Assembly: GCA_002506595.1 (NCBI GenBank)
Contig: DAXV01000007.1
Coordinates: 10,525 to 18,504, forward strand
Origin: Acidilobaceae archaeon UBA158
GTDB lineage: Archaea; Thermoproteota; Thermoprotei_A; Sulfolobales; Acidilobaceae
Direction of reading: 5' to 3'
Length of the DNA: 7,980 bases
Under the pieces are notes generated by a model that was not told where the DNA came from, ran no database searches, and worked only from the letters and a program-made list of their open reading frames with translations. Below, piece by piece: positions 1 to 6,738 of this stretch; within the stretch, counting starts at the first letter, position 1, and each line of letters begins with the position of its first letter. A program made the translations under genes and the position numbers.

Positions 1-1
1 A

Positions 2-697
2 TCATTAATTAATGGCTTAAAATATATTTTAATTAAATTTAAAATTATCTCTAAGATTTTTAATGTTTCGTCCTTAAAGAGTTCATTTAAAAAAGCATTC
101 AATTTCAAGAACAAAAAATCAGTAACTGAGTATGAGATTATTTTATATTTGGGAAATTTTTTATTCTATTTATCCTATGGAATTATTATAACTCAATATT
201 CAGCTGGGCTAGAAACTTATGGTATATTGGATAGCATAATTTTAATGATATTCTCTATGGGTACATTTTTCCAAATAATTTCCTTTTATCTATCGCCTAA
301 ATTCATCAACAAGTATGGAAAAATAAGAGCCTCTTGGATAACACTATTATTAAGAGGGATTTCATTTTTAATGATAGGGCTATCAGTATTTTTGTTTATC
401 AACAAAACATATCTAATTTTATCACAATTTCTCTTTTATTCTTTAGGCGGAGGTTTAGCTTATTCCATATTTTTCACAGCAACAAATGTAATGGTTTTAG
501 AAACTACTAAGACGGAAAATGAAGGATCAACATTAGGAATTTTTGAAACTTTAATAGCCATTGGATTTACGATTGGATCTTTTATATCAGGTTATCTAAT
601 TAAATATATGGGATTTGCGATAACTTTCGTAATAACTGGTATTTTGATAATAATTGATTCAGAAACGTTTAAAGTAATGGAAGAAAAACAAAAATAG
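2..697 (+). CDS. MFS transporter, C-terminal half (5' partial)
   Basis: Membrane transporter of the major facilitator superfamily; the substrate cannot be told. The frame is open from base 2 to the TAG at 695-697 (231 residues), so the gene begins left of the window. The TTG at 149 falls inside the first visible membrane helix and is not the start. The first 43 residues are a lysine-rich cytoplasmic stretch typical of the linker between the two six-helix bundles. About six hydrophobic helices follow, at residues 44-67, 74-98, 111-132, 138-165, 177-200 and 203-219, corresponding to TM7-TM12. After the second of these comes PKFINKYGKIRA, which resembles the MFS loop motif repeated after TM8. 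The glycine-rich segment LGGGLAY lies in TM10. The protein ends in a short charged tail (EEKQK). Family placement rests on topology and this loop, so it is good but not certain. Nothing links it functionally to tldD downstream. Confidence 0.8.
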   Translation, partial: SLINGLKYILIKFKIISKIFNVSSLKSSFKKAFNFKNKKSVTEYEIILYLGNFLFYLSYGIIITQYSAGLETYGILDSIILMIFSMGTFFQIISFYLSPKFINKYGKIRASWITLLLRGISFLMIGLSVFLFINKTYLILSQFLFYSLGGGLAYSIFFTATNVMVLETTKTENEGSTLGIFETLIAIGFTIGSFISGYLIKYMGFAITFVITGILIIIDSETFKVMEEKQK

Positions 698-712
698 CCT
701 TTATTATTAAAA

Positions 713-724
713 CTTTTTACTTTT
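713..724 (+). terminator. T-rich candidate terminator after the transporter gene
   Basis: Two T runs (CTTTTTACTTTT) begin 16 nt after the transporter stop codon. Archaeal RNA polymerase terminates at such T-rich tracts on the non-template strand without needing a hairpin, and none is visible. The tract also borders TTTTAAA (721-727), which could serve as the tldD TATA element, so its role is ambiguous. Confidence 0.3.
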
Positions 725-727
725 AAA
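721..727 (+). promoter_or_regulatory. Possible TATA box for the tldD-tldE operon
   Basis: TTTTAAA lies about 58 nt upstream of the TTG start of tldD. With the usual archaeal spacing it would place transcription start near 750 and leave a leader of about 30 nt carrying the weak GGGG ribosome binding site at 773-776. In DNA this AT-rich such matches are frequent, so this is a suggestion only. Confidence 0.25.
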
Positions 728-781
728 TTCAAAGATAAGTTTATTAATTTCAGGCTAATTATTTTTCTGATTGGGGTTAAA

Positions 782-2128
782 TTGGAGGATAAAATAAACA
801 CACTTTTATCTTTGGGTGCAGATTTTGCTGATATTAGGTACATGAAAATAAAAACTTTGGTTGCCAACAGCAGTGAGATAAGAAATATAATAACAAATAA
901 TGGCATTTCAGAAGGCTACGCATTAAGAGTGTTATATAAAGGTAATTTTGGATATAAGTTTACAACAAATCTTGAAAATGAAGATCTAAAAGATGTAATA
1001 TCTATTGCAATAGGTAATGGAGAAACTAAAGTATATCAACTTAAAGAAAAAAAGGATAAAGTCATTATTAAAGAAAAATATCCTAATTATAGGAAACCTG
1101 AAGAAGTAATTTATGATATATCGAAAATTAAAGATGATATACTTAAATCAGATAAAAGAATAAAATCGGTTAATGTTAGGTTTTCAGAAAACTCTATAGA
1201 AAAAAGATATGCAAGCAGCGATAATAGGTATATAGAGGTTAGTTATAAGGTTTCCTCATTATCTATATCTGTAGTTGCTAAAGAAAATGGTATAAATGCT
1301 AGTGCTCATATTTCTCTTTCAACTTATTTAGGCTATCCATTAGAAGTTTTTGATATAAATAATTCTATAGAAAAAATATTGGATAGGGTTTCAAAACAAC
1401 TTATGGGAAAACCTGCAAAAGCTGGAGAGGCTAAAGTTATTTTATCTCCAGAAGTAAGCGGAGTGTTTGCTCATGAAGCTCTTGGTCATTTAGCAGAGGC
1501 AGATCTTGCAGTTTCAGGTATTTTGGGGAAAATGAGAGGCAAGAAAATTGCCAAAGAATTTGTTAATGTTTCAGATTCACCATTTTTAGATTATCCTACT
1601 GCTATAGGAATAACGCCTTATGATGATGAAGGTGTAGAAGGTAGAGAAGTAAAAATTATTGAAAATGGAGTTGTTAAGGAATTTATGAATAATAGAACAT
1701 ATGCTCTATTTACAAACGAATTACCTTCTGGAAATGGAAGGGCGGAAGACTTTAGGAGCAGCATTTTAATAAGGATGAGAAATACATATTTTAAGCCAGG
1801 TAAATCAAGCTTGGAAGAAATGATCGAAGATATTAAAGATGGATATTTAATGAGTTCTGTATTAGGAGGTCAAACGAGTTCTGATGGCACATTTCAATTT
1901 GGCATAGAAGAAGGATATAAAATAGAAAATGGAGAAATTAAATATCCGTTAAGAAACGTTGGCATAGCAGGTTACACATTAGAAACATTATCTCAAATTT
2001 CTGATATATCAAAAGATTTTGTAGTATGGCCCGGTGTTTGTGGAAAAATGGGCCAAAGCGTTTACGTGGGAACTGGAGGTCCATATGTTAAGGTTGAAAA
2101 AATTAAGGTAGGTGGGCTAAATGAATGA
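782..2128 (+). CDS. tldD: TldD, zinc metalloprotease subunit
   Basis: Catalytic subunit of the TldD/TldE heteromeric protease, a cytoplasmic enzyme known in bacteria to trim modified peptides (microcin B17) and degrade unfolded polypeptides such as CcdA. The 448-residue length is normal. HEALGH at residues 231-236 is the HExxxH zinc motif. Cys420 in PGVCGKMGQ matches the C-terminal cysteine that is the third zinc ligand in the E. coli enzyme. Other family signatures are DDEG (281-284), RMRNTY (331-336) and the GGQTSSDGTFQFG block from residue 362. The start is TTG at 782: it gives MEDKINTLLSLGADFADIRY, the usual TldD N-terminus, and lies 5 nt after a weak GGGG ribosome binding site at 773-776. 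No ATG or GTG lies in frame between the preceding stop and this codon. The stop overlaps the start of tldE, indicating translational coupling. Identity is secure; the substrate in this organism is unknown. Confidence 0.95.
   Translation: MEDKINTLLSLGADFADIRYMKIKTLVANSSEIRNIITNNGISEGYALRVLYKGNFGYKFTTNLENEDLKDVISIAIGNGETKVYQLKEKKDKVIIKEKYPNYRKPEEVIYDISKIKDDILKSDKRIKSVNVRFSENSIEKRYASSDNRYIEVSYKVSSLSISVVAKENGINASAHISLSTYLGYPLEVFDINNSIEKILDRVSKQLMGKPAKAGEAKVILSPEVSGVFAHEALGHLAEADLAVSGILGKMRGKKIAKEFVNVSDSPFLDYPTAIGITPYDDEGVEGREVKIIENGVVKEFMNNRTYALFTNELPSGNGRAEDFRSSILIRMRNTYFKPGKSSLEEMIEDIKDGYLMSSVLGGQTSSDGTFQFGIEEGYKIENGEIKYPLRNVGIAGYTLETLSQISDISKDFVVWPGVCGKMGQSVYVGTGGPYVKVEKIKVGGLNE
2110..2116 (+). 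promoter_or_regulatory. Ribosome binding site of tldE
   Basis: AGGTGGG lies inside the last codons of tldD, 4 nt before the ATG at 2121. It matches the archaeal GAGGTGA consensus in its GGTG core and supports that ATG as the tldE start despite the overlap with tldD. Confidence 0.6.
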
Positions 2129-3377
2129 AGAATTAGGATTTATTATAAAAAAGGCTTTAAATGATAAAATTGATGCTGAAGTTTTTCATGTTAAAGTAAA
2201 AATGTATGAAATTGCCAATGATAAAAATGAGCAACATGGAATAGTATATGAAGAAGATGGTTATGGTTTAAGAATAATAAAGAATAAAAAATTGGGTTTT
2301 TCTTATGGAAATAAAATATCAGAAGATTTGTATAATCTTGCTGTTAGCTCATCAAATGCCTCTAATGAAGATGAGGCAAATTCTCTTCCGAATAAAGAAG
2401 ATATAACAAGATTAAATGGGATATTTGATGAAGAAATATACAATCCTGTTGAGAAGCTAAAATATTACATCGAATCTTTAAAATCCATATCTGATAAGGT
2501 TAATTTTATTAACCAAAGAGCTGTTGCTGGTTATACTACAATAGAAATAATGAATACAAACAGTTTAGAAGCAAATTCTAAAACATCATTTATATGGGTT
2601 GGTGGAGTTGCTAATTATTTAGGAGATGAAGTAGGACCAGATATCTTTGAAGGGGTTAATGCAAAGTATTTTAAAGAAATTGATATTAATAAATTATTAA
2701 ATGATCTTGTGTTTAAAGTAGATATAACAAAGAAAAGAAGAAAATTCGAGAGTAAGAAGAAGGAATTTAATGTGGTTTTTACCCAGAAGGCCTTAGATGA
2801 TCTAGTTGTTCCATTACTAAATTATGAAGTTAGCTTGGAAAGTTATTACAGGAATAGAACCCCATTTAAATTAAATGATTATTTTGAATCTAAAATAACT
2901 ATAATTGATGATCCCCTAATCCCGTATTTGCCATGGTCAAGAGAGATTGATGCTGAAGGTTTACCAACTATGAGAACTGAATTAATTAAAGATGGTATTT
3001 TCAAAAAATTCCTATCTAATACTTATTGGTCTAAAAAGGCAAACATGGAAAATACTCATTCAGCATTTAGATCATTTACTTCCTTGCCTGGAATTTCGAC
3101 AAGTAATATGGTTTTTCAAGGAAAATTGACAAACGATGATAATGATGCAATATATATAGACCAAGTTCAAGGGGTACATACAAGCAATTTTGATACTGGA
3201 GACTTTAGTGTTTCAGCCAATGTTGCATGGGATAAAGATGGAGGCTTTAGGGAAATAATTGTTTCTGGAAATATAAAACAATTATTAAATAATGTTTTAG
3301 GGTTTACAAAAGATGTATTATCTTATGATAAAGTTTATTCTGGCAAAATGATAGTAGATAGACTAAGCTTAGCATAA
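2121..3377 (+). CDS. tldE: TldE/PmbA, non-metal subunit of the TldD/TldE protease
   Basis: Partner subunit of TldD (also called PmbA). In the characterised E. coli complex TldE has the same fold but no zinc, and completes the heterodimer. Here the position of the HExxxH motif is occupied by residues 220-237 (FTQKALDDLVVPLLNYEV), with no HExxxH, as expected for TldE. Family features are DAEGLPTMR at 277-285, a diagnostic TGDFSVSA at 359-366, and a C-terminal tail with SGNIKQLL at 382-389. The 418-residue length is typical. The start is ATG 2121, which overlaps the tldD stop by 8 nt and has an AGGTGGG site 4 nt upstream. The order tldD-tldE with overlap implies stoichiometric coupled translation. 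The N-terminal half is divergent, which is usual for this subunit, so the assignment depends on the C-terminal half and the context. Confidence is high. Confidence 0.92.
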   Translation: MNEELGFIIKKALNDKIDAEVFHVKVKMYEIANDKNEQHGIVYEEDGYGLRIIKNKKLGFSYGNKISEDLYNLAVSSSNASNEDEANSLPNKEDITRLNGIFDEEIYNPVEKLKYYIESLKSISDKVNFINQRAVAGYTTIEIMNTNSLEANSKTSFIWVGGVANYLGDEVGPDIFEGVNAKYFKEIDINKLLNDLVFKVDITKKRRKFESKKKEFNVVFTQKALDDLVVPLLNYEVSLESYYRNRTPFKLNDYFESKITIIDDPLIPYLPWSREIDAEGLPTMRTELIKDGIFKKFLSNTYWSKKANMENTHSAFRSFTSLPGISTSNMVFQGKLTNDDNDAIYIDQVQGVHTSNFDTGDFSVSANVAWDKDGGFREIIVSGNIKQLLNNVLGFTKDVLSYDKVYSGKMIVDRLSLA

Positions 3378-3412
3378 AGCAAATAACTTTCTAAATAAAT
3401 ATATTTTAAATT

Positions 3413-3417
3413 GGTGA
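3413..3417 (+). promoter_or_regulatory. Ribosome binding site fixing the TTG start at 3422
   Basis: GGTGA sits 4 nt before TTG 3422. The same element in front of gcvH is followed by ATG at 5 nt, so the match in sequence and spacing supports TTG as the true start of the ligase-like gene. Confidence 0.55.
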
Positions 3418-3421
3418 AAAT

Positions 3422-4264
3422 TTGCCTACAAAGCTTTTTATAAACGAAAAAGGTCTAAAATTTAATGAATCTCAAGCATTTAATGAGGAACTTATAGGGA
3501 ATTTATTTAAAGAGCCTGGCTTAACTTATATTTTCTTAACGCATTTAAAAAATGAAGGAAGTTCTATTGGATTATATTATAAATATGAAAATAAAGAGAA
3601 TACTTATAGAAGAATTACTGGAGGTCCCAAAATAGATTTTTATGAAAACTATGAATACATGAGCATATTAACAAATAAAGTTGAAACCCTTAAAAAAGTA
3701 AATGAAAGAGCAAAATCGATATCAAAATGCATAACAGGGACAGAAACCTATGCTGGCTTATCCCTATCTAGAGATAAAAAATTAGCTTATGGCATAACAA
3801 AAATAGGTAATATAAGTGTGATTGAGATAATTGTAAATGATAACTTAAACGACATCAAAAACTGCTTAAAAAATAATTTTAATAATTTAAATGAAGAATT
3901 AATAAATGCAATGCCAGACAAATACTCTTCTGAATCATATCTTAAGAAAAGCTGGATAAATTATGGCCATAATGAATATGAATTTAATTCTTTATCAAAT
4001 AATGAGGGATTTTATGTAAATTTATCTGCTAAATTATTAGAAAACTATATTGAAAAAATTCTAATTACAGGTAATTTTTACGCCTCTCCCCCTATGGAAC
4101 CATTGAATTCTATTTTAGTTTTAGAAGGTATTCCAGTTAATGAGGTATATTTCTATGGGATAAAGGCAAGATTTAAGAAAATTGAAATAGAAGGCATAAA
4201 AACTGAAAATATTTTAACATCTATAGATGATTTATACAATAAATTAGTTAAGAATATTAAATAA
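3422..4264 (+). CDS. Divergent lipoate-protein ligase A-like protein
   Basis: A 280-residue relative of LplA with both domains recognisable. Residues 63-71 (RRITGGPKI) align with the lipoyl-adenylate loop RRxSGGGAV. DKKLAYG (118-124) aligns with the catalytic-lysine motif RKxSG, making Lys120 the likely equivalent of the E. coli catalytic lysine. SWINYGHNEYEFN (177-189) matches the WNYGxTPxF linker, and ITGNFYASPPMEPLNSI (215-231) matches the tGDFF..P motif of the C-terminal accessory domain. Known relatives adenylate lipoate and attach it to lipoyl-domain lysines such as that of GcvH. Oddities: the third glycine of the loop is Pro69, the usual HD/GN residues after it are missing, and the YGxND motif before the lysine is not conserved. 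It may therefore use another substrate or be an accessory subunit. It lies 44 nt after tldE, probably in the same transcript, but could have its own promoter. Family call by motif alignment by eye; function uncertain. Confidence 0.68.
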   Translation: MPTKLFINEKGLKFNESQAFNEELIGNLFKEPGLTYIFLTHLKNEGSSIGLYYKYENKENTYRRITGGPKIDFYENYEYMSILTNKVETLKKVNERAKSISKCITGTETYAGLSLSRDKKLAYGITKIGNISVIEIIVNDNLNDIKNCLKNNFNNLNEELINAMPDKYSSESYLKKSWINYGHNEYEFNSLSNNEGFYVNLSAKLLENYIEKILITGNFYASPPMEPLNSILVLEGIPVNEVYFYGIKARFKKIEIEGIKTENILTSIDDLYNKLVKNIK

Positions 4265-4331
4265 ATCAATATAAGTATTCAAATTTCTTATCCAAAGCAA
4301 CCATAAATAAAATTATTTGTATGTATAAGCA

Positions 4332-4345
4332 TTTATTTTAAAGGC
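4332..4345 (+). promoter_or_regulatory. Possible TATA box for the radical SAM gene
   Basis: TTTATTTTAAAGG is centred about 28 nt before the ATG at 4366, the distance expected for a leaderless archaeal transcript. No GGTGA-type ribosome binding site precedes this start, which fits leaderless initiation. The 101-nt gap after the ligase-like gene also allows a separate promoter. Confidence 0.33.
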
Positions 4346-4365
4346 TTGCTTGTTTTTAAAATTTA

Positions 4366-5457
4366 ATGGGTAAAATAATGGATCTAAGCTTTGATGAAAT
4401 AACCTTTCTAACAGAATGCCCAGCAACTCCATTATCTCATTTAGAAAACGATGGAAAATATCTTATGTTAGAGGAACCATATCAAGTTACGATATATATC
4501 ACTAGAGAATGTAATTTAAATTGTACTCATTGCTATATTTCTGCAGGAAAGCCATTATCAGATGAACTAAACAAAGATCAATGGAAAATAGTTATAAACA
4601 AGCTCAATGATATAGGAACAAAAGTATTATATATATTGGGTGGAGAACCGTTATTAAAGCAAGGAATTTTTGATATAATTTATTATTCAACCTCTTTAGG
4701 ATTATATACGAGCCTAAGCAGTAATGGAACACTTATTACAAAGGGAATTGCTAAAAAATTAAAAGAAATAAATATTAATGAGATACAAATAAGTATAGAT
4801 GGACCTAATGAAGAAATAAATAGTTTAATAAGAGGCAAGAACAGCTTTAAATTAGCCATAGAAGGAATTAAAAATTTAATAAATGAAAATATACCAACAT
4901 CTTTAAGTTATGTTATAACAGAAGAAAATAAATACTATGTAGAAGACATGATCATACTTGCAGAAAAATTAAATGTAAAATCAATAAACTTTTCGCCAGT
5001 TCAACAATTCGGTAGAGCACAAATAAATAATGTTTCATTAAAAAAAGATTCTGCAATAGAAGTATATAATAAGCTAAAGGAATTAAACAAAAAATATAAA
5101 ATAAAAATTACAACTAATGGGTTTAGATTTTTCATTAACAATATATTTGATGTGTATTTTTCTTTAAAGAATAAAGTAAAAAATTATTATTCTTGCCCTG
5201 CTGGAAGGTCAAGGTTTATTATAGATGCTAATGGAGATATTTATGGTTGTGAACTTTTAATTAATCCTTCATTTAAAGAAGGAAATGCATTAAAAGATGA
5301 CCTTAAAGAGATATGGAAAAAAGGTTTTTCAAAGTTTAGGAAAATGTGGTATATGGATAAAGAAGAATGCAAAAATTGTTTAATAGCACCCTTATGTCAA
5401 GGAGGTTGCTTAGCTAGAGCTTTAAATAGCAAAAAAGATTCCAATTGCTCATTTTAA
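4366..5457 (+). CDS. Radical SAM/SPASM domain protein
   Basis: A cytoplasmic iron-sulfur enzyme that should cleave S-adenosylmethionine to start radical chemistry. Cys49, Cys53 and Cys56 in CNLNCTHC form the canonical CxxxCxxC cluster motif, and LGGEP at 91-95 is the SAM-binding GGEP motif. The C-terminal SPASM domain is complete with seven cysteines: C277, C295, C335, C338, C344, C348 and C361. They follow the pattern CX12GX4C, CX2CX5CX3C and a final Cys, so it probably binds auxiliary 4Fe-4S clusters. Such proteins (PqqE, anSME and sactipeptide or heme-type maturases) usually modify peptides, proteins or cofactors; which one this is cannot be told. There is no RRE-like domain, only about 45 residues before the radical SAM core. 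The start is ATG 4366; an in-frame ATG at 4378 is the alternative. The 3' end overlaps the convergent aminotransferase gene by 9 bp. Family certain, substrate unknown. Confidence 0.93.
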   Translation: MGKIMDLSFDEITFLTECPATPLSHLENDGKYLMLEEPYQVTIYITRECNLNCTHCYISAGKPLSDELNKDQWKIVINKLNDIGTKVLYILGGEPLLKQGIFDIIYYSTSLGLYTSLSSNGTLITKGIAKKLKEININEIQISIDGPNEEINSLIRGKNSFKLAIEGIKNLINENIPTSLSYVITEENKYYVEDMIILAEKLNVKSINFSPVQQFGRAQINNVSLKKDSAIEVYNKLKELNKKYKIKITTNGFRFFINNIFDVYFSLKNKVKNYYSCPAGRSRFIIDANGDIYGCELLINPSFKEGNALKDDLKEIWKKGFSKFRKMWYMDKEECKNCLIAPLCQGGCLARALNSKKDSNCSF

Positions 5458-6645
5458 TTTCTTTAATGCGTCTAGTAATTTAAGCACATCGATTTCCTCA
5501 TTTGGAAAATGAATTGAAACCCTTATACCACCTATACCGGCAGCGCCTCTTCCCGAAACCTTTATTAAAAACTTTTTATTAAGTTCTTCAACTATTTTAT
5601 AATTTTCTTGAACATCCTTATATAATTTAAACGTGATTATTCCTGAGCCTTCTCTCTCATCGATAGGAGAAATTATTTCTAAATTCAATTCATTAAGACC
5701 CTCTATTAATATTTTCCTCAAATCAAATATATGATCTCTTATTTTATCAATACCTATTTCATTCATTAACTCCAAAGAGTAAATAAAACCAATTAACGAT
5801 GGAACTGAATAAAATCCTCCAAATTCATAAGATTGTGCAATGCCTTTTCTAATTTTATAGTTATTTAATGGGATTTTGTTAGCGTCTTCCCAAAATTGAT
5901 CCCAAGGCATTCCCACATCTAAATTTAGATAACCATAATTTGGAGGATTTGTTAACTCTAGTGCTCTATCGTTTACAATCAAGATACCTAAAGAAAATGG
6001 TGATAATAACCATTTTTGAGTTCCAAATGCAATAAAATCTATATTATCTGTATTAAAATATTCCTGGCCTATATGCTGTATTGCATCAACAACTATAAAT
6101 CCATCATAGTCATGAATCGCTTTACCTATCTTATTTAAATCAAGTTTAAATCCATTAACCCAGAATACAGAACTTGTTAATATTACTTTAGTTTTATTAT
6201 TAATTTCCGATATAACCTCATCTTCATCATAAAATCCATTTTTATTTTTTATTACCCTTATATTTATCCCTTTTTCCTTCCATTTCAAAGATTCTGCATA
6301 AACGGTGGGAAAATCCAAGTCAAATACTATTATCTCATCTCCTTTTTCCAATTTTATGGAATTCATAGCAGTTTGAATAGCTGGAGTTGTACTATTTCCC
6401 ACAATTCCAATATTTTCCTTTTTTGATTTAACGATCTTAATTAAATTTTTCTTTATATTATCAATAATTTCTGTATAATAAGTTGATGAGCATAGATCTT
6501 CCGGCCTATTTTTTAATTCCTCTAAATAATTCTCAATTGCTTTTACAGATCTTTTAGGAGGATCCCCTACAGATGCCCAATTAAAATATACATACCTGTT
6601 GAAAACCTCGAATTCTTCTCTAAGCATTTTTATCCCATTAAACAT
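5449..6645 (-). CDS. Class V aminotransferase (PLP-dependent, SufS-like fold)
   Basis: A fold-type I pyridoxal-phosphate enzyme of the class V aminotransferase/cysteine desulfurase/isopenicillin N-epimerase superfamily. It has 398 residues, normal for the family. Lys211 in GTQKW is the likely Schiff-base lysine. VDAIQHIG (186-193) provides the PLP-contacting Asp187 and Gln190, and GNSTTPAIQTA (83-93) is the phosphate-side loop. Where SufS has the mobile catalytic cysteine loop (RxGHHCA) this protein has SGRGAAGIGGIRVS (364-377) with no cysteine. Its only cysteine is Cys52, near the N-terminus. Cysteine desulfurase activity is therefore unlikely; an aminotransferase, lyase or epimerase role is more plausible, with substrate unknown. 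The start is ATG at 6645; a second in-frame ATG at 6627 also precedes the conserved region. It is transcribed away from gcvH and towards the radical SAM gene, sharing the last 9 bp with it. Confidence 0.85.
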   Translation of the reverse strand: MFNGIKMLREEFEVFNRYVYFNWASVGDPPKRSVKAIENYLEELKNRPEDLCSSTYYTEIIDNIKKNLIKIVKSKKENIGIVGNSTTPAIQTAMNSIKLEKGDEIIVFDLDFPTVYAESLKWKEKGINIRVIKNKNGFYDEDEVISEINNKTKVILTSSVFWVNGFKLDLNKIGKAIHDYDGFIVVDAIQHIGQEYFNTDNIDFIAFGTQKWLLSPFSLGILIVNDRALELTNPPNYGYLNLDVGMPWDQFWEDANKIPLNNYKIRKGIAQSYEFGGFYSVPSLIGFIYSLELMNEIGIDKIRDHIFDLRKILIEGLNELNLEIISPIDEREGSGIITFKLYKDVQENYKIVEELNKKFLIKVSGRGAAGIGGIRVSIHFPNEEIDVLKLLDALKKLK

Positions 6646-6664
6646 AGTTTATTCTAAATAATAA

Positions 6665-6685
6665 CCTTTCATTAAAAAAGAAAGG
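6665..6685. repeat. Inverted repeat overlapping the likely aminotransferase promoter
   Basis: CCTTTC (6665-6670) and GAAAGG (6680-6685) are perfect 6-bp inverted arms around a 9-nt A-rich spacer. Read on the minus strand the spacer is TTTTTTAAT, 26-34 nt upstream of the aminotransferase ATG, where a TATA box would sit for a leaderless transcript. A regulator bound to the arms would cover the TATA box. Role is inferred. Confidence 0.4.
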
Positions 6686-6691
6686 CCAATC

Positions 6692-6715
6692 TAAAGCTTA
6701 AAATTTTAAACTTTA
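6692..6715. repeat. 24-bp quasi-palindrome upstream of gcvH
   Basis: Eleven of twelve base pairs are symmetric about the 6703/6704 junction; the only mismatch is C6697 with A6710. The core is TTAAAATTTTAA (6698-6709) and the outer arms are TAAAG and CTTTA. The core lies about 30 nt before the gcvH ribosome binding site, where a TATA box would be expected, so this may be an operator or simply an AT-rich promoter core. Confidence 0.45.
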
Positions 6716-6726
6716 ACTTATAAAAA

Positions 6727-6733
6727 GAGGTGA
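6727..6733 (+). promoter_or_regulatory. Consensus ribosome binding site of gcvH
   Basis: GAGGTGA is a full match to the archaeal 16S rRNA 3' end complement and is followed after 5 nt by ATG 6739. It contains the GTG at 6730 that would otherwise look like an upstream start, so it decides in favour of ATG 6739. Confidence 0.85.
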
Positions 6734-6738
6734 AAATT

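Noticed and set aside
695..784. The transporter stop (TAG) and tldD are in the same frame with no other stop between, hinting at read-through or a fusion
   Set aside because: Only 28 codons of AT-rich spacer separate them, which can stay open by chance. The spacer has a candidate terminator, and the TldD N-terminus starts exactly where the family does.
592..906. Minus-strand open frame of 104 codons across the transporter end and the tldD start
   Set aside because: It is antisense to two well-supported genes, has no family features and spans the intergenic region; it is a shadow frame.
4321..4341. Short ATG frame before the radical SAM gene as a possible precursor peptide
   Set aside because: It encodes only six residues before a stop, has no ribosome binding site and overlaps the likely promoter.
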